From PALSA-1004 sp947474275 (GTDB lineage: Bacteria > Pseudomonadota > Gammaproteobacteria > Burkholderiales > SG8-41), in assembly GCA_947474275.1 (NCBI GenBank), contig CANJHY010000038.1, positions 1-30,968 on the forward strand: a stretch of 30,968 bases of DNA. Reading direction: 5' to 3'. Positions 1 to 8,504 of the stretch are shown piece by piece. The translations under genes and the position numbers were made by a program. Position 1 is the first letter of the stretch, and each line of letters begins with the position of its first letter. The notes beneath the pieces are model-generated. The model saw nothing but the letters and a program-made list of their open reading frames with translations, made no database searches and was not told the origin of the DNA.

Positions 1-2453
1 CGGTCGAAGAGGCAATCGCAATGGAGGGGCTCGCTACCTCGCCGCTTGCGCCGACTCCTCCGGCCGAGCGCGTTACGTCACGGGAGGGCCCGTCTACGCC
101 TGCCACCACGCAGCCGGATCTGCTCACCGACAACCCGGTGACCCGGTGGCTGTTTGGCGGCAACACGCTGGTGCGCATCGGCGTCATCGTGTTGTTCTTC
201 GGCGTCGCTTTCCTGCTCAAGTACGCGGCCGAACGCGACATTGTGCCGATCGAACTGCGGCTTGCCGCGGTGGCGGTTGGTGCGATTGCGTTGCTCATAT
301 TCGGCTGGCGGTTGCGCGAGCGGCGCAGCGGTTACGCGCTGGTGCTGCAGGGCGGCGGCATCGGGCTGATGTACCTGACGGTGTTTGCGGCGTTGCGGCT
401 CTACCATCTGCTGCCGCCGACATTTGCATTTGTCGTGCTGACAGGAGTTGCCGTGTTTTCGGCCGCGCTTGCCGTGCTGCAGGATTCGCGCGCGCTGGCT
501 ATCACCGGCGTCATCGGCGGTTTTCTCGCGCCCGTACTCACGTCGACCGGCGGCGGCAGCCACGTCGCGCTGTTCAGTTTTTACGCGGTGCTCGACGTCG
601 GCATACTGGTGATCGCCTTCTACAAATCGTGGCGCGAACTCAATCTGGTCGGGTTCGTATTTACATTCGTCATTGGGCTGATGTGGGGCGAAAAATATTA
701 CCGGCCTGAACTCTACGCCACGACCGAGCCTTTTCTGATCCTGTTTTTCCTGTTCTACGTGGCGATCGCGGTGCTGTTCGCATTGCGCCAGGCGCCGCGG
801 CTCGCGCATTACGTCGACGGCACGCTGGTGTTCGGCACGCCCCTGATCGCCTTCGGCATGCAGACCGCACTCGTGCGCGACATCGAATTCGGCGCGGCGT
901 GGAGCGCGTTCGCGCTGGCGGCGTTCTATCTCACGCTTGCCACCATTCTTTATGCGCGCAAGCAGCAGACTCTGGTGCTGCTGGTCGAATCGTTTCTGGC
1001 GCTCGGCGTCGGCTTCGCAACGCTTGCGGTGCCGTTGGCGTTCGAAGGCCGGCTCACTTCTGCCGTATGGGCGGTCGAAGGTGCGGCCATCGTGTGGACG
1101 GGCGTACGCCAGGGACGTCTGCTTGCGCGCGCGTTTGGCTTGCTGTTGCAGATCGCCGCCGGCATTGCCTTTCTTGCAGGACACGGCCCGTTCGGCGCAA
1201 CACCGATACTCAACAGCGCTTACCTCGGCGCCGTCATGGTCAGCGCGGCCGGGTTGTTCTGCAGCTATTACCTGCAGAGAAATGCCGAACGCGTGACGGC
1301 GACGGAGTTGGGCGCGGCCCACATGCTTTTCATCTGGGGCGTATTGTGGTGGTTCGGCGCGGGACTGCTGGAGATCGAGCGCCACGCACCCCATGGCTGG
1401 GGACTTCATCCGCAGTTGCTGTTCTTCGCCGGCACTTGCGCCATGTTCGCGCTGTTGTGGCGCGGCCTCGACTGGAATGCGGCGCGTTTCGTCGCGCTGG
1501 CCAGCGTGCCGTTGTCTACGCTGGTCTTGTTGTGGACGTTCATGGCGCCGGGCGCGCAGCCGCATCCATCCGCGTCCCAGGCGTGGATAGGCTGGATTGT
1601 TGCGTTTGCGGTGCATCTATACGTGTTGAAACTGCACGAGGGACGCGACCAGACTCAACTCGAACGATTGCACGCGGCGGGGTTGTGGCTGCTCGCGGTC
1701 GTGTTGTCGTGGGAAGTCGGCTGGCAGATCGACCATTACGTCGAAGGCCGGCGCGTGTGGCCGCTGATTGCGTGGGCGCTGGTGCCCGGTGCGCTGGTCA
1801 CGCTGTTCGCGGCGCGCGGCGAAAGCCTCGGCTGGCCGGTCGCTGCGCACCGTCATGCCTATCTATATGCGGGCGCGCTGCCGCTGGCGGTCTTCCTGCT
1901 GGGCTGGGTACTTTTCGTGAACTTCGCGAGCAATGGCGATCCTGCACCTCTGCCGTACGTGCCGCTGCTGAATCCGCTCGACCTCGTGCAGGCGGGCGCG
2001 CTGCTGGCTGTCGTTACGTGGTTCATCGCGGTGCGCAGGCTCGAACTGGCCAATGCGACCCTGCCGGCCCCCAATGCCGCGCTGAAGGTGCTGGGTGCGA
2101 TTACTTTTGTTGCGCTGAACGGCGTGCTGCTGCGCACGTTGCACCATTACGCAGACATCCCATTCCGATTCGACGCGATGATGCGTTCGGTGCTGGTGCA
2201 GGCGGCGTTCTCACTGTTCTGGACGTTGCTTGCGCTGGTCGCCATGGTGATGGCAACGCGCCGCCAGTTGCGCGGGCTGTGGGCGGTCGGGGCGACGCTG
2301 CTCGGCGCCGTGATCGTGAAGCTCTTTCTGATCGACCTCGCCAATTCGGGCACGGTCGAACGCTGGGTATCGTTCATCGGCGTCGGCTTGCTGGTGATCG
2401 TGATCGGCTACTTCGCCCCGGTTCCGCCCAAAACCAAGGAGGATTCCGCATGA
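1..2453 (+). CDS. DUF2339 family polytopic membrane protein, 5' end outside window
   Basis: The reading frame is open from the first bases of the window; the first ATG in the window is at 21, but the frame continues upstream of it, so the true start is probably outside. After a Pro/Thr/Ser-rich stretch of about 40 residues the protein is almost wholly hydrophobic, with some twenty or more predicted membrane segments. The block GGNTLVRIGVIVLFFGVAFL (about residues 47-66 from the ATG) followed by LKYAAE and later LVLQGGGIGLMYLTVFAALR is typical of DUF2339 proteins. Members usually have an N-terminal membrane segment and coiled coil before this, which would lie upstream. It overlaps the next gene by 4 bases (ATGA), and DUF2339/DUF3999 pairs are a known neighbourhood. 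The molecular function of the family is unknown to me; an envelope role is inferred from its location only. Confidence 0.88.
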   Translation, partial: VEEAIAMEGLATSPLAPTPPAERVTSREGPSTPATTQPDLLTDNPVTRWLFGGNTLVRIGVIVLFFGVAFLLKYAAERDIVPIELRLAAVAVGAIALLIFGWRLRERRSGYALVLQGGGIGLMYLTVFAALRLYHLLPPTFAFVVLTGVAVFSAALAVLQDSRALAITGVIGGFLAPVLTSTGGGSHVALFSFYAVLDVGILVIAFYKSWRELNLVGFVFTFVIGLMWGEKYYRPELYATTEPFLILFFLFYVAIAVLFALRQAPRLAHYVDGTLVFGTPLIAFGMQTALVRDIEFGAAWSAFALAAFYLTLATILYARKQQTLVLLVESFLALGVGFATLAVPLAFEGRLTSAVWAVEGAAIVWTGVRQGRLLARAFGLLLQIAAGIAFLAGHGPFGATPILNSAYLGAVMVSAAGLFCSYYLQRNAERVTATELGAAHMLFIWGVLWWFGAGLLEIERHAPHGWGLHPQLLFFAGTCAMFALLWRGLDWNAARFVALASVPLSTLVLLWTFMAPGAQPHPSASQAWIGWIVAFAVHLYVLKLHEGRDQTQLERLHAAGLWLLAVVLSWEVGWQIDHYVEGRRVWPLIAWALVPGALVTLFAARGESLGWPVAAHRHAYLYAGALPLAVFLLGWVLFVNFASNGDPAPLPYVPLLNPLDLVQAGALLAVVTWFIAVRRLELANATLPAPNAALKVLGAITFVALNGVLLRTLHHYADIPFRFDAMMRSVLVQAAFSLFWTLLALVAMVMATRRQLRGLWAVGATLLGAVIVKLFLIDLANSGTVERWVSFIGVGLLVIVIGYFAPVPPKTKEDSA

Positions 2454-3889
2454 AAGCATGGACGGTTGCCGGGATAATGATGTTTTGCGCGGCGCCTGCA
2501 TTGGCCGCAGAGCAGCCCGCCGACTTCGCGTACGGCGCCGTCATTGACGCCGATGGCAGCGAAGCGCTTTACGAAATAGTGGCGCCGGTGACGCTGTACG
2601 AAGGCGTTGCGCGCGCGGACCTCGGCGATGTGCGCGTGTTCAACGGGGCCGGCGAGGTGGTGCCGCATGCGTGGCGGCCGCGTCGCGCTAACAGTACCGA
2701 AGCGCAGCCGATGCAGAAACTCACTTTGTTCCCGTTGCGCGCACAGTCCGGCGAGAACATTGATGCCCTGTTGATCCGCGTGCAACGCAGCGCAGGCGGC
2801 GCCGTGAGCGTGAATGTCATGTCCTCCGGCGGTGCGCGTCCGAGCGACAAGCAGTCGCGCGTGGCCGGTTATCTCATCGACAATACGGCGCTCGAACGCG
2901 CGTTGCGCGCGCTCGACGTGGATTGGAAAGCAGAGGCGGGCGGATTTTCGGGCAAGCTCAGGGTCGATGGCAGCGATGACCTCGCAACATGGCGCCCGCT
3001 GGTTACGGCCGCGCCGCTGCTCAGCCTGGAAGTCGGCGGGCAGAAGCTGGAACAGAAGCGCATCGAGCTGCCGCAGCAGAAACTGAAATATCTGCGCTTG
3101 TCGTGGCTCGCCGACGGCAGGGGGCAGGCCGAGCCTGAACTCACCATGGTGCGCGGGGAGCTTGCCGACAAGGTCGTCGATGTTCCGCGCGAATGGGCTC
3201 CGTTCAAAGCAGTGCAGGCCGAGAAACCCGGCGAATACGTGTTCGATACGCGCGCGCATGCGCCGATAGACCGTATCCGTTTCGAGTTGCCGGAGCTGAA
3301 TACCGTCGCGCAGTACGAACTGCTGGCGCGGGACGCGACCGAAAAGTCGTGGCGCACGTTGGCACGCGGTGTTGCGTATCGCTTGCGCCAACCAAGTGGC
3401 GAAATCACCAGTCCCGATCTCGCCGTCAGCGTCACTGCAGACCGCTACTGGCTCTTGCGCGTCGATCAGCGCGGCGGCGGCATCGGTTCCAGCCTGCCGC
3501 AGATTCAGGCGGGCTGGCTGCCGCACCGGCTAGTGTTCAGCGCGCGCGGTGCGCCGCCGTTCCTGCTCGCGTACGGCAATGGCGGTGCGAAGCCCGCGGC
3601 TTTTGCCATCGAGACCCTGGTTCCAGGCTACCGAGAGGACGCGGTGCAACCGGTCAAGGCCGCGAAAACTTCCGCTGCGCAAAAAGTAAACGTGCGTCAT
3701 GCGGCGGCGTTTCCGCAAAACGAACTCGGCGGGGCCGCGCGCCTGCGCGCGGCCATCGACTGGAAGCGCTGGAGCCTGTGGGGCGCGCTCGTCGTCGGCG
3801 TGCTGATACTTGGCGCGATGGCGTGGCGGCTGATGCGGCAGCTGGCGGCGGGCGCCAAAGCGGCGGAGCGCGACGACGCGACGAAGTAG
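2450..3889 (+). CDS. DUF3999 family secreted/membrane-anchored protein
   Basis: A 479-residue protein that starts inside the stop codon of the DUF2339 gene (ATGA) with a strong ribosome site AAGGAGG at 2436-2442. It begins with a signal peptide (positively charged Met-Lys, hydrophobic core, predicted cleavage after ALAA near residue 20). The body is soluble and beta-rich and has the DUF3999 hallmarks: the early phrase 'LYEIVAPVTLYEGVARADLGDVRVFN', shown here only in part, and a central sugar-binding-like fold with 'DGSDDLATW'. Near the C-terminus, about residues 440-462, there is one membrane helix (WSLWGALVVGVLILGAMAWR) followed by a short charged tail. So the bulk should be periplasmic, anchored at the C-terminus. 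Coupled translation implies that it works with the DUF2339 membrane protein. No biochemical activity is known to me. Confidence 0.87.
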   Translation: MKAWTVAGIMMFCAAPALAAEQPADFAYGAVIDADGSEALYEIVAPVTLYEGVARADLGDVRVFNGAGEVVPHAWRPRRANSTEAQPMQKLTLFPLRAQSGENIDALLIRVQRSAGGAVSVNVMSSGGARPSDKQSRVAGYLIDNTALERALRALDVDWKAEAGGFSGKLRVDGSDDLATWRPLVTAAPLLSLEVGGQKLEQKRIELPQQKLKYLRLSWLADGRGQAEPELTMVRGELADKVVDVPREWAPFKAVQAEKPGEYVFDTRAHAPIDRIRFELPELNTVAQYELLARDATEKSWRTLARGVAYRLRQPSGEITSPDLAVSVTADRYWLLRVDQRGGGIGSSLPQIQAGWLPHRLVFSARGAPPFLLAYGNGGAKPAAFAIETLVPGYREDAVQPVKAAKTSAAQKVNVRHAAAFPQNELGGAARLRAAIDWKRWSLWGALVVGVLILGAMAWRLMRQLAAGAKAAERDDATK

Positions 3890-3946
3890 TCAGGACGCGC
3901 TATGTTAAACTCGTGATCTACTTTTTCGGGTCGATACGAGCACATC

Positions 3947-5110
3947 ATGTCTGGCAGCACACTCGGCAAACTGTTTTGCGTGACCTCGTTCGGCGAGAGT
4001 CACGGGCCGGCGATCGGCTGCGTGGTTGACGGCTGCCCGCCGGGGATGGAGCTGTCGGAAGCCGACATCCAACTCGATCTCGACCGCCGCAAGCCCGGCA
4101 CCTCGCGCCACGTCACGCAGCGCCGCGAAGACGATATCGTCGAGATATTGTCCGGCGTGTTCGAAGGTAAAACGACCGGCACGCCGATCGGATTGCTGAT
4201 CCGCAACGTGGATGCGAAAAGCAAAGATTATTCGAAGATCAAGGACTCGTTTCGTCCCGGCCACGCCGATTACACCTACTGGCAGAAGTACGGCATCCGC
4301 GATTATCGCGGCGGCGGACGGCAATCGGCGCGCGAGACCGCGGTGCGCGTTGCCGCGGCGGCGGTGGCGAAAAAATGGCTGCGTGAAAAATACGGGATCG
4401 TGGTGCGCGGCTATCTGTCGCAACTGGGGCCGATTGAAGTGCCGTTCAAAACCTGGGATGTCGTTGGCAGCAACCCGTTTTTCGTCGCGGATGCGGACGC
4501 CGTGCCGCAGCTCGAAGAATTCATGGACAAGCTGCGCAAGTCCGGCAATTCGGTCGGCGCGAAAATCACCACCATCGCGTCTGGCGTGCCGGTCGGCTGG
4601 GGCGAGCCGGTGTACGACAAGCTCGATGCTGATATCGCGTACAACATGATGAGCATCAACGCCGTCAAAGGCGTGGAGATCGGCGCCGGTTTCGCGGCGG
4701 TCGCGCAAAAAGGCACCGAGCATTCCGACGAGATGTCACCGCAGGGTTTTCTCACCAACAATGGGGGCGGCATACTCGGCGGCATTTCGACCGGGCAGGA
4801 TGTCATCGTCAATGTTGCCGTCAAGCCGACATCCAGCATACGGCTCACGCGCCGCACTATCGACAAGGCAGGCAATGCGACCACCATCGAGACGCACGGG
4901 CGGCACGATCCCTGCGTCGGCATACGCGCGACGCCGATTTGCGAAGCGATGCTGGCATTGACCCTGATGGATCACGCATTGCGCCATCGCGCGCAAAACG
5001 GCGATGTGCAGTGCGCGACGCCGAAAATTGCGGCGCAGGCGCCGGGCGAAGTGGTCGCGCGACTGCGCTCGGCGGCTGCCACCGAGAATCCCGATCCCGA
5101 CGAAGCGTGA
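3947..5110 (+). CDS. aroC: chorismate synthase
   Basis: Chorismate synthase converts 5-enolpyruvylshikimate-3-phosphate to chorismate using reduced FMN; it is the last common step to aromatic amino acids, folate and quinones, in the cytoplasm. The 387-residue product carries the family signatures: SFGESHGPAIG near the N-terminus (His19), FRPGHADYTYWQKYG around residues 100-115, and RGGGRQSARET just after. The C-terminal block RATPICEAMLALTLMDHALR is also standard. Length is slightly above the E. coli enzyme because of a short acidic C-terminal tail. The start ATG at 3947 gives the expected N-terminus (MSGSTLGKLF). It is followed after 33 bases by an MFS transporter in the same direction. Chorismate feeds the tryptophan genes found further along. 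I saw no convincing promoter in the 57 bases upstream. Confidence 0.97.
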   Translation: MSGSTLGKLFCVTSFGESHGPAIGCVVDGCPPGMELSEADIQLDLDRRKPGTSRHVTQRREDDIVEILSGVFEGKTTGTPIGLLIRNVDAKSKDYSKIKDSFRPGHADYTYWQKYGIRDYRGGGRQSARETAVRVAAAAVAKKWLREKYGIVVRGYLSQLGPIEVPFKTWDVVGSNPFFVADADAVPQLEEFMDKLRKSGNSVGAKITTIASGVPVGWGEPVYDKLDADIAYNMMSINAVKGVEIGAGFAAVAQKGTEHSDEMSPQGFLTNNGGGILGGISTGQDVIVNVAVKPTSSIRLTRRTIDKAGNATTIETHGRHDPCVGIRATPICEAMLALTLMDHALRHRAQNGDVQCATPKIAAQAPGEVVARLRSAAATENPDPDEA

Positions 5111-5129
5111 CGCGCGGCGTCAGGCTTCG
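5101..5129 (+). other. stem-loop over the aroC stop codon
   Basis: Arms CGAAGC (5101-5106) and GCTTCG (5124-5129) enclose TGACG (5108-5112) and CGTCA (5118-5122), with one G-G mismatch between the two helices and a 5-base loop. The stop codon TGA of aroC sits in the left arm. No T-run follows, so it is not an intrinsic terminator; it may protect the aroC mRNA or affect passage to the next gene. Confidence 0.4.
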
Positions 5130-5143
5130 CGCGGTGTAGCGCC

Positions 5144-6310
5144 ATGCATGCAATGCCCTACTGGCGGCTCGCCGGTGTCTACTTTTTCTATTTCGCCTAT
5201 CTCGGTGCGTTCGCGCCGTATTTCAGCCTTTACCTGAGTTCGCTCGGCATTGCCGCCGCCGGCATAGGTGCGATCCTGGCTCTGCCGCAACTGGTGCGCA
5301 TCGTCGCGCCCCATGTGTGGGGATGGCTCGCCGATCACGGCGGACATCGCTTGCGTGTTGCGCGTATCGGCACCGCGATCGGCACCGCGGTCTACTGCGG
5401 ACTATTTGCCGCGCAGAGCTTCGAAGCGTTGTTCGCCATCGTGTTGCTGATGAGTTTTTTCCTGAGCGCGGCGCTGCCGCAGGTCGAACTCACGACACTT
5501 TCGCATCTCGGTGCGCGCAGCACGGAGTATGGGCGCATCCGCGTGTGGGGCTCGCTCGGCTTCATCGCAGCGGTGCTGATCGTGGGTTACGTGCTCGACG
5601 TCGTGCCAATTGCGGTGCTGCTGTGGATCATGCTGGCGATCCTCGCTGGCATAACCATATTGCTGTTGCTCGTTCCCGAAGCGCCGCAGGAGGCGCATGC
5701 GCACGATCACACGCCGATTGCGCACGTCATGCGCGAGCCGCAGGTCATTGCGTTGATCGTGGCGTGTGCGCTGATGGCGGTCGCGCACGGGCCGTACTAC
5801 ACGTTCTACTCTATCCACCTGGTTGGCTACGGTTACACCAAGGGCGCGGTCGGCTGGTTGTGGTCGCTGGGCGTGATCTGCGAAATCGCAATTTTCTTCT
5901 GGATGGCGCATTTGTTCCGCGCTTTTACGCTGCGTCAGGTGCTGATTGCGAGTTTCGGGCTTGCCGCCATCCGTTTCGCCATCATCGCGTCATGCGGCGA
6001 CAACCTGGCGTTGCTGCTGATTGCACAAACATTGCACGCTGCGACATTTGGCTCCTTTCACGCGGCGGCTCTCGGTTACGTGCACCGCTTTTTTCGCGGG
6101 CGCAACCAGGCTCGAGGCCAGGCGATTTACACCAGTCTCACGTTCGGCCTTGGCGGCACGCTGGGCGGTTTTTACGCGGGATATGCATGGGAGCACTTCG
6201 GCGCGGTGATGGCGTTCGCGGGCGCCGCGCTATGTGCATTCGCCGGCATGTTGATCCTGTGGTGGTGGCTCGATGGTGGCGCGGCAAATAACGCCGGTGG
6301 ATCGGTATAG
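5144..6310 (+). CDS. MFS transporter, HcaT/nucleoside-symporter-like (MFS_1-like) subfamily
   Basis: A 388-residue integral membrane protein with about twelve predicted helices. The N-terminal phrase YWRLAGVYFFYFAYLGAFAP and the loop 2-3 signature VWGWLADHGGHR resemble the phenylpropionate-transporter-like (HcaT) branch of the major facilitator superfamily, whose members in Betaproteobacteria often sit beside aroC. A second signature-like loop follows helix 4 (ARSTEYGRIRVWGSLGF), again usual for this branch. Start: ATG 5144, or ATG 5153 three codons later; neither has a clear Shine-Dalgarno sequence. The substrate cannot be read from the sequence; linkage to aroC is only a weak hint. It ends 63 bases before leuC, and a putative promoter lies in that gap. 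Confidence 0.88.
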   Translation: MHAMPYWRLAGVYFFYFAYLGAFAPYFSLYLSSLGIAAAGIGAILALPQLVRIVAPHVWGWLADHGGHRLRVARIGTAIGTAVYCGLFAAQSFEALFAIVLLMSFFLSAALPQVELTTLSHLGARSTEYGRIRVWGSLGFIAAVLIVGYVLDVVPIAVLLWIMLAILAGITILLLLVPEAPQEAHAHDHTPIAHVMREPQVIALIVACALMAVAHGPYYTFYSIHLVGYGYTKGAVGWLWSLGVICEIAIFFWMAHLFRAFTLRQVLIASFGLAAIRFAIIASCGDNLALLLIAQTLHAATFGSFHAAALGYVHRFFRGRNQARGQAIYTSLTFGLGGTLGGFYAGYAWEHFGAVMAFAGAALCAFAGMLILWWWLDGGAANNAGGSV

Positions 6311-6328
6311 TCACAAGCGCCGGGATTA

Positions 6329-6337
6329 TGGGATAAT
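6329..6337 (+). promoter_or_regulatory. putative extended -10 promoter of leuCDB
   Basis: TGGGATAAT at 6329-6337 is an extended -10 element (TGn plus GATAAT) in the 63-base gap before leuC. No good -35 box lies 16-18 bases upstream, which is acceptable for extended -10 promoters. Transcription would start near 6344, giving a leader of about 30 bases, too short for a leucine attenuation peptide. Confidence 0.4.
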
Positions 6338-6373
6338 TTACGGTTCTCAAAGACACTTTTAACGGCGCTCATC

Positions 6374-7783
6374 ATGGCAGCACGCACACTTTACGACAAA
6401 TTGTGGGACGACCACGTAGTGCAGCAGGACGCGGACGGCACGGCGCTGATTTATATCGACCGCCACCTGGTGCACGAAGTCACCAGCCCGCAGGCGTACG
6501 AGGGCCTCAAAGTCGCCGGCCGCAAGCCGTGGCGCGTGAGTTCCATCGTGGCAACCGCTGACCACAATACGCCGACCCGCAATTGGGACAAGGGCATCAC
6601 GGAACCGGTCTCGCGCCTGCAGGTTGAAACGCTAGACGCCAACATCAAAGAGTGGGGCGCGCTTAGCTACTTTCCGTTTTTGCACGAGAAGCAGGGCATC
6701 GTGCACGTGATCGGGCCCGAGAACGGCGCGACTTTGCCCGGCATGACGGTGGTGTGCGGCGATTCGCATACGAGTACGCACGGCGCGCTCGGCTGCCTCG
6801 CGTTCGGCATCGGCACTTCCGAAGTCGAACACGTGATGGCGACGCAGTGCCTGGTGCAGAAAAAAACCAAGGCGATGCAGGTGCTGGTCGAGGGCGAACT
6901 GGGCGCCGGCGTCACCGCCAAGGACATCGCGCTGGCGGTGATCGGCCAGATCGGCACCGCGGGCGGCACCGGCTATTCGCTCGAATTTGCAGGCAGCACG
7001 ATACGCGCGTTGTCGATTGAAGCGCGCCTCACGCTGTGCAACATGGCGATCGAAGCGGGCGCGCGCGCCGGCATGGTCGCCGTCGACGACAGGACCATCG
7101 ATTACGTCAAAGGTCGGCCGCTCGCGCCCACCGGCGCGATGTGGGACAAGGCCGTCGCGCACTGGCGCACGCTGAAAAGCGACGATGGCGCCAAGTTCGA
7201 CAATGTGGTGACACTCGCCGCAGCCGACATCCAGCCGCAAGTGACTTGGGGCACTTCGCCTGAAATGGTCACGACGATAGGCGGCAAAGTGCCGGACCCG
7301 GCGAAGGAAGCCGACCCGGTCAAGCGCGAATGGATAGAACGCGCGCTCAAATACATGGGGCTCAAGCCGAACACGGCGATCACCGATATCCAGATCGACA
7401 AGGTGTTCATCGGCGCTTGCACCAACTCGCGCATCGAGGATTTGCGCGCGGCGGCTGCGATCGCGCGCGGCCGCAAGGTGGCGGGCAACGTGAAACTCGC
7501 AATGGTGGTGCCGGGCTCCGGGCTGGTGAAACGCCAGGCTGAGAAGGAAGGGCTGGACAAGATATTCATCGAAGCCGGGTTTGAATGGCGCGAGCCGGGT
7601 TGCTCGATGTGCCTCGGCATGAACGAAGACCAGCTGTCGCCGGGCGAGCGTTGCGCGTCGACTTCGAACCGCAATTTCGAAGGGCGCCAGGGCGCGGGCG
7701 GACGCACGCACCTGGTGAGTCCAGCGATGGCGGCGGCCGCGGCGGTCAGCGGCCACTTCGTCGATGTGCGCACACTTGCTTAG
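6374..7783 (+). CDS. leuC: 3-isopropylmalate dehydratase large subunit
   Basis: LeuC with LeuD isomerises 2-isopropylmalate to 3-isopropylmalate, the second step of leucine synthesis, using a [4Fe-4S] cluster. The 469-residue product shows the three cluster cysteines at 349 (GACTNSR) and at 410 and 413 (CSMCLG), and the aconitase-family blocks VVCGDSHTSTHGALG and FIGACTNSRIEDLR. Length and N-terminus (TLYDKLWDDHVV) fit proteobacterial LeuC. It is the first gene of leuC-leuD-leuB, with an 8-base gap to leuD. The ribosome site is weak. leuA, the committed step, is not in the window, as is usual for this arrangement. Confidence 0.98.
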   Translation: MAARTLYDKLWDDHVVQQDADGTALIYIDRHLVHEVTSPQAYEGLKVAGRKPWRVSSIVATADHNTPTRNWDKGITEPVSRLQVETLDANIKEWGALSYFPFLHEKQGIVHVIGPENGATLPGMTVVCGDSHTSTHGALGCLAFGIGTSEVEHVMATQCLVQKKTKAMQVLVEGELGAGVTAKDIALAVIGQIGTAGGTGYSLEFAGSTIRALSIEARLTLCNMAIEAGARAGMVAVDDRTIDYVKGRPLAPTGAMWDKAVAHWRTLKSDDGAKFDNVVTLAAADIQPQVTWGTSPEMVTTIGGKVPDPAKEADPVKREWIERALKYMGLKPNTAITDIQIDKVFIGACTNSRIEDLRAAAAIARGRKVAGNVKLAMVVPGSGLVKRQAEKEGLDKIFIEAGFEWREPGCSMCLGMNEDQLSPGERCASTSNRNFEGRQGAGGRTHLVSPAMAAAAAVSGHFVDVRTLA

Positions 7784-7791
7784 GATTTAAC

Positions 7792-8430
7792 ATGGAAAAA
7801 TTCATTTCGCGTGAAGGTTTGGTGGCGCCGCTCGACCGCGCCAACGTGGACACCGATGCGGTCATTCCCAAGCAGTTCCTGAAATCGATCAAGAAGACCG
7901 GTTACGGCCCCAATCTGTTCGACGAGTGGCGTTATCTCGATCACGGCGAGCCGGGCATGGACAATACGAAGCGCCCGCTCAATCCCGATTTCATACTCAA
8001 CCAGCCGCGTTACCAGGGTGCGCAAATTTTGCTCGCGCGCGAGAATTTCGGCTGCGGCTCTTCGCGCGAGCACGCGCCGTGGGCATTGCTGCAGTATGGT
8101 TTTCAGGCCGTGATAGCGCCGAGTTTTGCCGACATATTTTTCACCAACAGCTTCAAGAACGGTCTGCTGCTGATCCGCATGGACGCCAAGATCGTCGACC
8201 GACTGTTCAAGGAGGCTGCAGCGCAGCCGGGTTATCGGCTCGCGATCGATCTCGACGAGCAAAGCGTGACTACGCCCGGCGGCGAGTCGATCAAGTTCGA
8301 CATCGATCCGTTTCGCAAGCATTGTCTGAAAAATGGCCTCGATGAAATCGGCCTCACACTGGAACACGCCGACAAGATCAAAGCGTTCGAGACCAAACGG
8401 CGCAGCGAGCAGCCCTGGCTGTTTAATTAG
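7792..8430 (+). CDS. leuD: 3-isopropylmalate dehydratase small subunit
   Basis: LeuD is the swivel-domain partner of LeuC in the isopropylmalate isomerase. The product is 212 residues, the normal length. The start ATG 7792 is preceded by AGGA at 7782-7785 and gives MEKFISREGLVAPLDRANVD, the family N-terminus; longer forms in the same frame would run into leuC and are not credible. Recognisable blocks are DTDAVIPKQFLKSI, the substrate-loop motif NFGCGSSREHAPWAL, and FADIFFTNSFKNGLL. The 74 bases between leuD and leuB are GC-rich and hold only a poor hairpin. Confidence 0.97.
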   Translation: MEKFISREGLVAPLDRANVDTDAVIPKQFLKSIKKTGYGPNLFDEWRYLDHGEPGMDNTKRPLNPDFILNQPRYQGAQILLARENFGCGSSREHAPWALLQYGFQAVIAPSFADIFFTNSFKNGLLLIRMDAKIVDRLFKEAAAQPGYRLAIDLDEQSVTTPGGESIKFDIDPFRKHCLKNGLDEIGLTLEHADKIKAFETKRRSEQPWLFN

Positions 8431-8504
8431 CCGGGCGGCGGGCGGGACGGCGGCGAACTTGCCCGCTGTTTTCGCTTCACTTTTCACACTCACACGGATT
8501 TGAC

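Noticed and set aside
78..1616. A 512-codon minus-strand frame opposite the DUF2339 gene
   Set aside because: Composition is dominated by Arg, Gln and His with no family signature; the plus-strand protein is clearly real.
899..2449. In-frame upstream extension of the DUF3999 gene
   Set aside because: The extension is Arg-rich out-of-frame reading of the DUF2339 gene; the signal peptide and strong ribosome site fix the start at 2450.
8438..8470. GCGGGC/GCCCGC hairpin followed by TGTTTT between leuD and leuB
   Set aside because: Stem of six with a long GC-rich loop and an interrupted T tract; too weak to call a terminator inside the leu operon.
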